NCBI GenBank assembly: GCA_022828595.1
Contig: JAKGHH010000002.1
Span: 83,854,076-83,918,075 of the forward strand
Source: Nelumbo lutea
Lineage: Eukaryota; Streptophyta; Magnoliopsida; Proteales; Nelumbonaceae
DNA: 64,000 nt
Reading direction: 5' to 3'
Shown: positions 34,709 through 45,487 of the stretch, piece by piece
How the letters are laid out: each line of letters opens with the position of its first letter
Numbering within the stretch: position 1 is the first letter of the stretch
Translations under genes and position numbers: made by a program
Notes under the pieces: generated by a model
What the model saw: only the letters and a program-made list of their open reading frames with translations
What the model was told of the DNA's origin: nothing
The model's database searches: none

Positions 34709-34889
34709 TATTGTACAGGAAGAAGAGAGGAGAGAAGAGACAAGAGGACTGAGAGCCCCCAAAAGATACTGCAGGCTGGCGCAGTATGTTATATTTATAC
34801 TAGGGCAACAACAACTAAACATAAAGAGAAGTAAAAGTACAATAGTACCCCTGCGGTACTATACATATGAAAAATAACATCTGTTAACA
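34709..34889 (-). repeat. 3' LTR of element F
   Basis: 181 bp. The element-strand start TGTTAACAGATG is at 34889 and the end ...TGTACAATA at 34709. The three terminal bases (TAT on plus) are confirmed by the primer-site side of the other LTR and by the target duplication. Confidence 0.9.
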
Positions 34890-35621
34890 CTTCCCCTCAA
34901 GTTGGAGCATAGATATCAATCATGCCCAACTTGTCATATAAATTATGATGCCTTGAGTGGTGTAGTCCTTTTGTAAAGATGTCTACAAGTTGATCCTCAG
35001 AGCTGACATAGGGAGTACACACCTCACCTGTGATGACTTTCTCTTTGATAAAATGCTTGTCAACTTCGATGTGTTTTGTTCTATCATGTAGAACTGGGTT
35101 AGCAGCAATGTTTATGGCTGCTTTGTTATCACAGAATATGGTCATAGGTCTGTCCACTGGAAAACCCAACTCATTCAACAGATTCTTTATCCATATAATT
35201 TCTGCCACACCATGAGCCATTGTTCGATATTCAACTTCAGCACTGGATCTAGCCACCACACTTTGCTTTTTACTTCTCTAGGTAACTAGGTTTCCTCCTA
35301 TAAAGGTGCAGTAGCCACTAGTAGACTTTCTGTCATTTAGAGACCCAACCCAAACTGCATCAGTATACACTTCAACTTTCAAACGCCCATGCCTTTGAAA
35401 CAATAAACCAGCACCAGGAAACCTTTTAAGATATCGAAGGATTCTTTCTGCTGCTTCAAGGTGAGTGGACATAGGGGCATGCATGAACTGGCTAAGGACA
35501 CCAACTGCATAAGCAATGTCTGGGCGGGTCATAGAAAGATATAACAATCTCCCTACAAGTCTCTGAAACTGTTTCACATCCTTGGTAGGTTCACCTTGGC
35601 TGTCACCTAATTTATGGTTAG

Positions 35622-35918
35622 TGAAGGTTGAACCACTGTAGTTGAAGTAGCAGAAAAGAGGAGAAGAAGAAGAGATGTTGTAATGTCGAACTGTACTTGC
35701 TAGTCGACCATGCTATTATTTATATTTGAATGTAGTACAAGATACAAGAAAGTACTGGAATGCCCTTGATTAGTGATGGGACACCCAGTTAACTTAAAAC
35801 ATTAAACAGGCTTAGGCCCATTAACACAGGCCCAATTACAGGATAACTTAAACTTAAGTATGGGATAATAAGAACTCTTATCAGCCGAACACTCATACAA
35901 AGAGACATCATTCTAACA
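35622..35918 (-). repeat. 3' LTR of element G
   Basis: About 297 bp, element-strand TGTTAGAATGATG to GGTTCAACCTTCA. The start is separated from the purine tract GAGGGGGAGCA by eight bases, unlike the other elements. The end is set by the switch to F sequence (TTTATGGTTA). There is no second LTR copy to compare. Confidence 0.7.
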
Positions 35919-36394
35919 TTCTAATGCTCCCCCTCAGGCTAAGCATGGATATAAATCATGTTTAGCTTGCCAAGTATGTCCCTGAACTTTGTTGTTGCTA
36001 GTCCTTTAGTCAATACATCTACAAGTTGCAACTCTGATGGAGTATAAGGCACACAGAGTTCTCTTGAAACAATTCTCTCTCTAACGAAGTGTCGATCAAT
36101 TTCAATATGTTTTGTCCTGTCATGCTGCACGGGGTTGTTGGCAATGTTGATAGCAGCTTTATTATCACAATACAGCCTGAGAGGACTCTCAGCCTTAATA
36201 CCAAGCTCATTAAGAAGAGTTCTGAGCCATAACAGTTCTGCAACCCCATGTGCCATAGCTCGGTATTCTGCCTCTGCACTTGATCTAGCCACAACATTCT
36301 GCTTCTTACTGCACTACGTGACCAGGTTTCCTCCCAAGAATGTACAGTAACTTGAGGTTGATTTTCTGTCTCCAACAGACCCAGCCCAATTAGC

Positions 36395-38326
36395 TGTTAG
36401 ACAGTTTTGTATGCCCTTAGCTTCAATCAAAATTGATGTACTTTATGAGTTTATTATAAATGATTAAAAGTACATATTTGATTCATGTTCCCTTGGTATG
36501 TTTCTGTGTATTACCCTTAAACTGGACACTTGTTGAGACTCGTGTTAGTTTTGAATGTTCACAGCCAGTGGGTCGATCTGGGGAGACCTATCCTGACAAG
36601 GCTGACACTGTGGTGCCACCAAGTCGGTTGGGGTGGCTTGTCTCAGCTACCGGGGTGAGACCCTAGGCACATACAGTGTGGGATTAATTGAATCTTTGAA
36701 CTGGACCAGATTTCCAGTATTGCCCTGGACCTTGGAGATTGATGGGCAAAACTGGAAAGTTACACCCGACCCCTAGACTCGATTATGATACTGCACTAGG
36801 TGTCGGGTTGGGCTATCTTTGATGTACCAATCAGTGAGATCCTTAGCGGGGGTCAAAACCTGGGTATGTTGGGACAATCCGAGAATTCATCTGAGTGGGT
36901 GATCATAGTGACAGGATCAGCCCCTTTGTCGGACAAAGGTAATGATCGGGGATGCACTCTCACTGTTGGAAACCAAGACTGCCGACAGCCGATTTCAGCC
37001 GTTGAAATTTGTTTTGCAAAATATATTTTATATGAGATATAAAAGTATATATATTATGGTTTCTAAAATGTTTGCAAAAGGGTTTTAATTCCCGGGATCC
37101 ATATAAGTGGAGAGTGCAGCACTGTTCCTTGCAGCCGAGGGAGAGGTCCTCTCTTGTCGGGCAGTGTATGATCATTATGGGCTGAGAGGTTAAGTGTAAG
37201 ACCATTGAGGATAATACCTGATGGGCTAATCTTGCATCTGCCCACAGTCCCTGGGTGTTACAAGGTGGCTTGGCCCAGGGACCACTTAGGGTAAGTGTTG
37301 GGCCCATAGAGCCCATTTGATGGGTTTCAGGGGGTGCACTGTCTTTAACAGTGTATTCGACCAAGCCTTATAACAAAGGCTGGGCCGAACCCATGTGGCT
37401 GATGTGTAGATCAATGCTTGGGTCCCACGCCATACAAGGAAGCCCAACTGGGCAGCAGTTAGGAAGGTTAAGTGAGCACATAAGCTTAATGGGCCTAAAG
37501 CCCATTTCGAACTGCGCTATTAATTTAGTTTATTAAAGGGGCGAATTCTGAGATGGATTAGCAGTTAGGATAGGATCTTAATCCTATCCACTCAGAGAGT
37601 CCAGATCTGAATGTGATTCAGATCTAGAAACCTCCTAATAAGATTAGGATAAAGCTAATCTAATCTGCAGATAAGATAAGGGTTTATCCTTATCATTAGA
37701 AGAGAAGGCTGATCCAAATATGATTTGGATAAGCACCTCCTAATGGGATTAGGAGCTGATCTTTTCAAGTTAACAAAAGAAGGAAGGGGGCGGTAGCCTT
37801 GAGAGAGACTAAGAAACACATCAGATCCTCTTTAGTGTTGAAATCAAGAAGAGAGAATTCTGCACCCTGCGAATACTCTCTTGCTGCCTTGTTTGCCAGT
37901 TCGCTCTCCAGCTGTGGGAGAAGTCAAGATTGGATCTTGACATCAATTCTTTGAGAAAGGATTGAAAAGGGAGCTGTGCTCACGTTCCATCCTACTGTTT
38001 CTTGCGAAGGACAGAGTTCTTGGGGAAGAACACTGCTGATTCTGCTCCATCCTGCACTGCGCCATCTTCAGTGGGAGCAGTCTTTGGATCCTTCCTTGGG
38101 CGTGAACACTTTCGTTGGGAGATATTGCTTCTCCGTATCAGGTATCATTCTCTCCCATTCCTTTTGGTTCAGGTCTGGTTCAGTTTAAGGTTCAAGATTT
38201 ATCTTTGAAAGTATGATTTTCTAAATAGGGAATGTGATTCCCAGTTGAAGGGAGAGAAAAATTTTTTAAATTTGCCCTTATTCCGCAATCTTTGGGCGTC
38301 CATGTGATGGATCTCTCAACCCTTCA
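36395..38326 (+). mobile_element. Solo LTR H, 1.93 kb, nested in G
   Basis: Begins TGTTAGACAGTTTTGTATGC and ends CTCAACCCTTCA (TG...CA), flanked by the perfect 5-bp duplication TTAGC (36390-36394, 38327-38331). It interrupts the RNase H coding region of G. There is no primer site, purine tract or protein sequence inside, so it is a solo LTR left by recombination between two LTRs. It aligns over about 1.7 kb with the inverted J at 61837-63523. An LTR this long differs from the 180-350-bp copia LTRs here, and its family (long-LTR copia or Ty3/gypsy) cannot be decided without an internal region. Confidence 0.85.
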
Positions 38327-39859
38327 TTAGCATCAGTGTAGGCTTCAATTTCAAATCCGTTGTTTTTCCTTAATAGAATTCCTTTCCTTGGGCAAGTCTT
38401 CAAGTATCTGAGAATTCTTTCCACTGCTCTCATATGAGGGATCTTTGGTGAGTGCATGAATTGATTGACAACATGCACTGCATAGGCAATGTCTGGCTGA
38501 GTAAGGGATAAGTATATCAGTTTTCCTACCAATTTTTGGTACCTCTCTTTATCACAGTATTCCTCACCCATTGATTCTTGTAGTCCATGGTTCGGTTCTA
38601 TTGGAGTGTCTGCTGGCTTGCACCCCATCATGCCTGTTTCCTCTAGGAGATCTAGCACATATTTACGCTGACATATGTAGATTCTTTCTCTTGATCTAGC
38701 AACTTCAATTCCAAGAAAATATCTCAGTTTTCCCAGATCTTTGATCTCAAATTCTGAAGCTAAGAACTCTTTCAGCCTCTTCATCTCTTCCACATCATTT
38801 CTAGTAATCACCATATCATTCACATAAACAATGAGAGCCGTAAGTTTGTCATCCTGTCTCCTTGTAAACAATGTATGATCTGCACTGCTCTGAGTGTACC
38901 CCACTTTCTTCATGTCCATACAAAGTCTCTCAAACCATGCCTGGGGAGACTGCTTCAAACCATATAATGTTTTTCATTTACACACCTTTCCAACATCATA
39001 GCCAGTTGGAGGTTCCATGAATACCTCTTCATGAAGATCACCATTTAGGAAGGCATTCTTCACATCCAGCTGATGGAGATCCCAAGAGAAATTTGCTACT
39101 AGTGACAATAGAACCCTGATTGTGTTGAGCTTTGCTACTGGAGCAAAGGTTTCCTTGTAGCCAATTCCTTCCTTTTGTGTAAATACCTTTGCCACAAGTC
39201 TGGCCTTGTACCTCTCGATTGACCCATCTTCTCTGTGCTTTATTGTGAATACCCACTTGCACCCAATAGTGCCTTGCCCCTCTGGTAGGTCCACAAATTC
39301 CCACGTTCTTGCTTTCATTAGGGCTTTCATCTCTTCATTCATGGATTCTTTCCACCTTGGATCAGATGCCGCCTTAGAGCACCTAGAAGGGACACATACA
39401 GAGGAAAGAGCAGACACAAAGGAGTGATAGGCAGGAGATAAGTGTGAGTAAGAAACATAATCAGCTATGGGATGTCGGGTGGTACAAGAAGGAACAGGCT
39501 TACGGAGAGCATAGGAAGATCCAAATCCAAAGTGAGTGAGTCAGAATTACCTTGGATTACCGAGACAGATTGATCTGAGTTCAACTGGTTGCAATCATGA
39601 GATTGAGGGCCCTTCTTCCTTTTGTTGTATGTAAGTATCTCTTTCTCTTGCCTATTGGAACCATCCGGAGCATCTGCTGTATCAGGAGAAGTAACTGGCA
39701 CAATGGGAGCCTCACTAGGTTGACCCGGAATGTCACAACTAGGAGTAGTGGAAGGTGATGAAAGGGGAAGAAAAAGGAAGGGAGAATGAGAATCCTCTTC
39801 CAACCCACAAGTCTCCCCCTTAAGAGGATTCTGAGAAGACTGGAAATAGGGTTGAGACT

Positions 39860-39870
39860 AAAAAAAAAAA
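39860..39870. other. F/G deletion junction
   Basis: An A11 run (T11 on the element strand) lies where F's ...GGTGTTAGATGTAG meets G's ...TAGTCTCAACCC. Related elements have GATGTTAC-TTTTTT at this place in G, so GATGT could be the microhomology that joined the two. Confidence 0.55.
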
Positions 39871-42681
39871 CTACATCTAACACCTTTCCTATGAGCAATA
39901 GGAAGGTCAAGGTCATTAACAACAGAGGTATCAATTGCAATAGAATTAGGCACATCATTGGGAGCCAAGATATCTGAGTGAGTATGATCCACCCCCGCGG
40001 GGTTTGATGGCACTGGAGGTACAACTTCTAGATTCTCCACAGCTCTTGAACTTGGTTGGCCTTTGCGACGACGGAAGAAGACACGAAAAGGCGGAGGATC
40101 AGGAAGAGGAGGGAGCTGAACCGGTTTCTCCTCATTCCTACACTCCCCCTGAGGAGAAACAGGGAAAAAAGGCTCATTCTCAAAGAAAGAGACATCCATG
40201 GAAACATAGAATTTTTGAGAAACATGATCAAAACAACGGTATCCCTTCTGAGTGAAGGAGTACCCTAGGAATATGCAAGGAATAGCACGAGAATCCAATT
40301 TTCCACGAGTGGGAGATAGATTTTGGACAAAGCACCGACAACCAAACACGCGAGGAGGAATGGGAAGAAGGGAGGCCTTAGGGAAGAGAAGCTGATGTGG
40401 GGCTTTGCACTCTAACCATTGAGAGGGCATATGATTAATGAGGTAGGCAAAACAAAGGACAGCCTCAAGCCAAAAACGTTTGGGGACATTCATATGGAGT
40501 AGTAAACCCCGGGCCACTTCAAGAAGAAGTCAGTTCTTTCGTTCAGCAACACCATTTTGTTGTGGTGTTCGGACACAAGAGCTACGATGAAGTGAACCAT
40601 GCGAAGCAAAGAATTCCGTGAGATGACTATGAAAATACTCTTTCGTATTATCTGACTGAAAAATTTGGATTTCAGTTTGAAATTGAGTAAAGACCATCCG
40701 TTGAAAATCTTGAATAATTTTTGGTACTTCCTCCCTGGTTCGCATGAGATATACCCAAGTATATCTAGAATAATCATCAACGATGGTAATAAGATACTTG
40801 TAACCACTCTCAGATGGTAAAGAAACAGGGCCCCACACATCAGAATGAACAATGTGAAAAGGAAATTCAGATTTACTATTTTTTTGGAAGAAAATGAGTT
40901 CTACAATGTTTACTCAGTTGACACGTTTGACAAGAGAAATCTGAAACAGACACTGACCTAAACAGATCTGGAAGCACCACTTTCAAAGACTCAAAAGATA
41001 AATGACCAAGGTGACAATGCCATAAATAAACTTGATTCTTACAGGACTGGCTCTTAGACTCTATGACATGAAGACCAACCTTATTCTCCAGCATGTAAAG
41101 TCCATCAATCATACATCCTCTACCAATCGTCCTCCCCGAGGTCAGATCCTGAATCACATAGTAAGAAGGGAAAAAGGTCACTGAGTAGTTTAAGGAATTA
41201 GTAACACTACTAACAGAGAACAAATTAATGGAAAATTTTGGGACATGTAAAACATCAGAGAGGGTAAGGCCAAGGGGAAGAGAGATAGTTCCTTGACCAG
41301 TAATGGAAGCATATGATCCATCAGCTACTCTCACCTTGTCTCTTCTAGAAAGAAGGTGATAGGTCTGAAAGTAAGAGGACGTACCAGTCGTGTTTTGACG
41401 CTCCAGAATCAATGATCCAGGGAGAGTCAAGGGTATGAGAAGCAACATGGAAAGCTGTGGCAGAGTTACTTGATGTAGATGCAAATGAGGTTGAGGGAGG
41501 AGCATTCATTTGACGAATTGCTCTACCATAGAGCTCTAAATGGTCACGGAAGGAATTCATAATATCCTCCCTTGGGTCAGATCCAGATGAATGTGTTTGA
41601 GTCACAGTATGGATGGGGGGCTGATTCTCTTGAGTAGCCATGTTGGCCATAGTGTGTTTTCTTGTACCTTGCTGCCCCGACTTTTTATTCATATCTGAAC
41701 TTTGCTTCTTATTCAGATCTTGAGCCCATTTCATCTTTCCATGAAGATCCCAGCATGTGTCTCGGGTATGTCGGGGTGTCTGGCAATGAGTACACCACAA
41801 TTTATCTTTATCATCCATTTTTTTTTGAAGATCTCCTTTCTTGGAAGAATTTCCCACACTGGTAGTGACACTCCCTTTCGCTGCCAACACAATTGCATCT
41901 CCACCAGAACTGTTCATCAAATTCCTTCTGCTTTCTTTAGATTGTACAAGAGCATAAGCTTCCTGAACTGATGGAAGATCCTTAGAACTGAGGATCTAGA
42001 CTCTGATAGATTCATATGCAGGGTTCAAACCATGTAAGAAAGCAAAAACTCTCTACTAGGAGAGGAGTTTTTTGTACAGTTTTGCACCTTCATCACACTT
42101 CCATTCCACACTCCGATAATGGTCCAACTCCTTCTAGACAGAAGTCAAGTTAGAGTAATACACCGATAGACACCTCTACCCTTGTTTACAAGTAGACGAT
42201 TCTGCCTGTAGTTGGTAGATTTTTGCATAGTGTCGTAGTTCTGAATATGTTGATTTTTCTTGTTCCCAAATCTCATTTGTCGTTTCAGCCCACATGAAAT
42301 TTCTCCTTATTTGAGGTTGCATAGAGATTAAAAGCCAAGACATAACCATGCTGTTTTCTTGATTCCATTTATCATATTCAGCACTCCCAGAATGTGGTTC
42401 TTTTATTCTCCTATTAATATAACCTATCTTCCCCCTTGCAGTGATGTACAGCTTGGTCCCTCTTGACCACTCTATATAGTTTAAACTATCAAGAGGGATA
42501 ACAGCCATGGGAAAGGATAGGTCCACTCCCCCACTCATTCCATTCAGCATTGAGGAAACACCGGATGTAGCAGAATCCTCACTACTCATGATTTTAGATT
42601 CAAAAAACCACACTCAAAAGAGGAACACAACCTTAAAAAATTGTTACAGAAGGTGCCAACCACTTTCTGACCTTCAGTTCA

Positions 42682-42820
42682 CCATAAAAGCTGCTGCTAT
42701 AGCACATAAACAAGGTCCTTACGGCCTATAGTTTCACAGGGGTCAAATGACCATAAAATCTGTTGTTGCAGCACATAAACAAGGTCCTTACGACCTATAG
42801 TTCCACAGGGATCAAACGAC
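42682..42820 (-). repeat. Tandem repeat in the leader of element F
   Basis: Two copies of a 69-bp unit start at 42682 and 42751, sharing CCATAAAA, GCACATAAACAAGGTCCTTA and CCTATAGTT. A second pair of diverged short repeats (CAACCGAACA(A/G)CAGAT) follows at about 42920-43030. Non-coding. Confidence 0.8.
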
Positions 42821-43176
42821 CCCACGAAAAAGGAGAAAGAGGTGCAGCTCACCTCACATCCAATCGGCAGACCTAGAACAGGTCCAGCGCTGGCACACGA
42901 CCAGGAAAAAAGAGAGAAAGTTGCTTCAGTCGAACCTCAGGACAACCGAACAACAGATTATAACCAGTCTAGAAAATAGAGAAAAGAGTTGCTTCAATCG
43001 AACATCAAGACAACCGAACAGCAGATGATAACAAGTCTGTCACCCTTGAAACAATGACTTTTACGCGCTGGGATTCTGGTGCGAAGAAGAGGAAAAAACA
43101 GATTGCTCTGGGAATCTGGTGCGAAGAAGAGGAAAAGACAGACTGCTTGACATCTCCCTCCAGACTTGGTTGTCCT

Positions 43177-43188
43177 GCTTTGATACCA
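43177..43188 (-). other. Primer binding site of element F
   Basis: Plus strand GCTTTGATACCA, i.e. TGGTATCAAAGC on the element strand, one base off the usual initiator-tRNA complement. It directly abuts the LTR only if the LTR ends in ...CAATA. Confidence 0.85.
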
Positions 43189-43369
43189 TATTGTACAGGA
43201 AGAAGAGAGGAGAAAAGAGACAAGAGGACTGAGAGCCCCCAAAAGATACTGTAGGCCGACGCAGTATGTTATATTTATACTAGGGCGACAACAACTAAAC
43301 ATAAAGAGAAGTAAAAGTACAATAGTACCCCTGTGGTACTATACATATGAAAAATAACATCTGTTAACA
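43189..43369 (-). repeat. 5' LTR of element F
   Basis: 181-bp partner of 34709-34889. It carries a TATA-type promoter motif, TATAAATATAAC on the element strand, at 43269-43280, about 90 bp from the LTR start. Confidence 0.9.
43269..43280 (-). promoter_or_regulatory. TATA box in F 5' LTR
   Basis: The element strand reads TATAAATATAAC at the position expected for the U3 core promoter of a short copia LTR. Inferred from sequence and place only. Confidence 0.5.
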
Positions 43370-44929
43370 ACCACCAATAGTATTTTTCCTGCCTGAGAGT
43401 CATGACTGAATACTGAATGATCAACTTGGCACTGTTTCATACCAAACTTCTTTACCACTTCACTGAACCTTCCAAACCATGCTCGAGGAGACTGTTTAAG
43501 CCCATATATAGCCTTCTTTAGTCTGCATTACCTTACCATCCTCCCCCTGAGCAACAACCCTGGTGGTTGCTCCATGTAGACCTCCTCGAGCAAATCACCA
43601 TGCAAAAAGGCATTTTTGATATCAAGCTGATATAGGGGCCAATCATACATAGCTGCAAGAGAGATCACAACACAAACCGACCCTATCTTAGCAACCGGGG
43701 AGAATGTCATTGTGTAGTCAATACCATAGGTTTGGGACTACCCTTTTGCAACCAATCGCGCTTTCAAGCGCTCAACACTACCATCAAGCAAATACCTAAC
43801 GATATAAACCCACTTACAACCGACAGCCTGCTTCCCAGGAGGAAGAGCAGTGAGGTCCCAAGTATGATTATGACGTAGAGCTGAGAGCTCTTCTTCTATT
43901 GCACGACACCACCCTAGAGAGGCAAGGGCTTCCTGGACATCCTTAGGGACAACCACTGAGGATAACAAAGAGATAAACTGGCGATGGGAGGCGGAAAGGT
44001 GAGTAAGTGAAGCATGATTAGAAATGGGATGAAAGGTGCAAGTGTGTTTACCTTTCCGCTAGGAAATGGGAAGATCAAGATCAGATATTATGTTCGAGCC
44101 TGGAGCCGGATCTGTTGACGGTGATGGAGCAGGAGGAGTAGCAGCAGGTACACGTGGGCGATGTGTATACACCTGACGGATAGGTGGGCATTCAACAGGT
44201 GGTGGCACTGGAGGCAAGGACTTGATCACGGTTGGAACAAGGGGAAGAGGACGAGACAATGAGGAGGAAGAAGCATCACCAGACCCCAAGAAGAACAAAG
44301 TAGACTCAAAGAAGGTGACATCAGCACACACAAAGGAACGGCGAGAACTAGGATGGTAACACTTATACCCTTTCTAGGTTCGGGAATAGCCAAGGAAGAT
44401 GCACTTAAGGGATCGTGCATCTAACTTTTCGTTCTCGGGGCCCAGATTATGGACAACGCAGACACACCCAAATACCCGAGGAGTAAGAGGAAACAGAGAC
44501 AAGGTGGGCAACAAGACATTAAATGGGGAATGACCATCAAAGATAGACATGGGCATCCGATTAGTCAAGAAGCAAAAGGTAAGCATCGCATCACTCCAAA
44601 AGGGTTTGGGAACATTCATGTGATGCATGAGGGATCGTGCTGTTTCTAAGAGATGCCGGTTCTTTCTTTCAGCTACCCCATTTTGTTGTGGGGTGTAGGT
44701 ACATGAGGTTTGATCTATAATGCCATGTTGATCCAAGTATTCTTGAAATGATGAAGATAAATATTCACGGCCATTATCAGAACGAAAAATTTTAATGTGA
44801 ACACCAAATTGATTGCGAATCTCAACATAAAATTTCTGGAAGATGGTAAACAATTCACTTCTTTCTTTCATTAAATAGAGCCACATCATCCTTGAAAAGT
44901 CATCAACAAAAATAACAAAATATCTATAT

Positions 44930-45487
44930 CCATTGTATGACATCACTTTATAAGGACCCCAAACATCAGAGTGAATCAAAGAAAAAGGACTCGACACACG
45001 GTTATCAACCCTAGAACTAAAGGGAACACGATGGTGTTTCCCAAACTGACACGACTCACAATCTAAAACAAAAAGTTGACTCAACAAAGGAACCAAAGAT
45101 TTCAAAACTTTCAGTGAAGGATGACCAAATCGATAGTGCCACTGGAGAGGAGAGATAGATGGCTGGAGAGCTGTGGATGTTCTTCCACCACTGTCAAGAT
45201 AATACAGTCCATTGTATGACATCACTTTATAAGGACCCCAAACATCAGAGTGAATCAAAGAAAAAGGACTTGACACACGGTTATCAACCCTAGAACTAAA
45301 GGGAACACGATGGTGTTTCCCAAACTGACACAACTCACAATCTAAAACAAAAAGTTGACTCAACGAAGGAACCAAAGATTTCAAAACTTTCAGCGAAGGA
45401 TGACCAAATCGATAGTGCCACTGGAGAGGAGAGATAGATGGCTGGAGAGCTGTGGATGTTCTTCCACCACTGTCAAGATAATATAGT
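44930..45487 (-). repeat. In-frame 279-bp tandem duplication of GAG-pre-integrase domain
   Basis: 44930-45208 and 45209-45487 are direct copies differing at about five positions. The unit is 93 codons and keeps the E frame open. Each copy encodes GLYYLDSGG, HYRFGHPSLK, the CQFGKHHR block and HSDVWGPY, so the zinc-binding GAG-pre-integrase region and the start of the integrase core occur twice. Element A and element D have one copy. Confidence 0.92.

Larger units (their letters stand above)
35622..39870 (-). mobile_element. 5'-truncated copia retrotransposon G, nested in F
   Basis: Only the 3' LTR (35622-35918), RNase H, RT and part of the post-integrase linker remain. The 5' LTR, leader, gag, protease and integrase are missing. 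At the left, G's LTR adjoins F sequence at an interrupted RT codon run. At the right, G's linker is fused to F's linker at 39860-39870. A single deletion spanning G's 5' half and F's RT explains the structure. G in turn holds solo LTR H. Confidence 0.82.
35939..39870 (-). pseudogene. Partial copia pol of element G (split by H)
   Basis: Minus strand, right to left. A Ser/Pro-rich linker (SQPYFQSSQNPLKGE near 39840-39800) leads to a broken linker frame, 39803-39465. RT N-terminal half is at 39417-38974 (KWVFTIKHREDGSIERYKAR, LHQLDVKNAFLNGDLHEEVF). After a stop near 38970 the RT C-terminal half is at 38958-38327 with YVND in place of YVDD (38815-38826) and [11 protein letters not shown] interrupts at the DAN/NW codons. 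RNase H resumes at 36389 and ends IYIHA at 35939 after a stop near 36317. Asp-to-Asn in the active site and stops mean no activity. Confidence 0.85.
34897..42589 (-). pseudogene. Broken copia gag-pol of element F (RT core deleted)
   Basis: Gag starts at ATG 42589 (MSSEDSATSGVSSML) with GKIGYINRRIKEP and W-x-x-E-N-S-M-V-M-S-W. Stops follow near 42175 and 42000. The knuckle CTHCQTPRHTRDTC lies in 41920-41345, with protease WIIDSGASKH. GAG-pre-integrase is at 41505-40876 and integrase at 40838-40490 and 40517 onward, with SDNTKEY and NGVAERKN. The linker continues to RKGVRC near 39880, where F stops and G begins. F resumes left of G's LTR at 35621 with NHKLGD and RFQRLVGR-type sequence. RNase H (35577-35278, 35259-34897) ends MIDIYAPT. 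The whole catalytic RT domain is missing. Confidence 0.87.
34709..43369 (-). mobile_element. Copia retrotransposon F, nested in E and same lineage as I
   Basis: 181-bp LTRs at both ends, a primer site directly inside the right LTR and the perfect target duplication ACCAC (34704-34708, 43370-43374). The target is the RT gene of E, at the bases encoding the residues before YVDD. The LTR ends are TG...TA (TGTTAACAG...TGTACAATA), not TG...CA. LTR copies differ at about 6 positions. F contains truncated element G, and a deletion at the F/G junction removed F's RT core. Protein sequence is closest to element I. Confidence 0.93.

Noticed and set aside
39860..39870. A11 run as the poly(A) tail of a retroinsertion
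   Set aside because: On the element strand it can be read as Phe codons of the VTFFE block in G, it has no target duplication, and it coincides with the F/G junction.
35622..39870. G as a complete element with a second LTR
   Set aside because: No 5' LTR, primer site, gag, protease or integrase of G exists to the right. The sequence there is F's.
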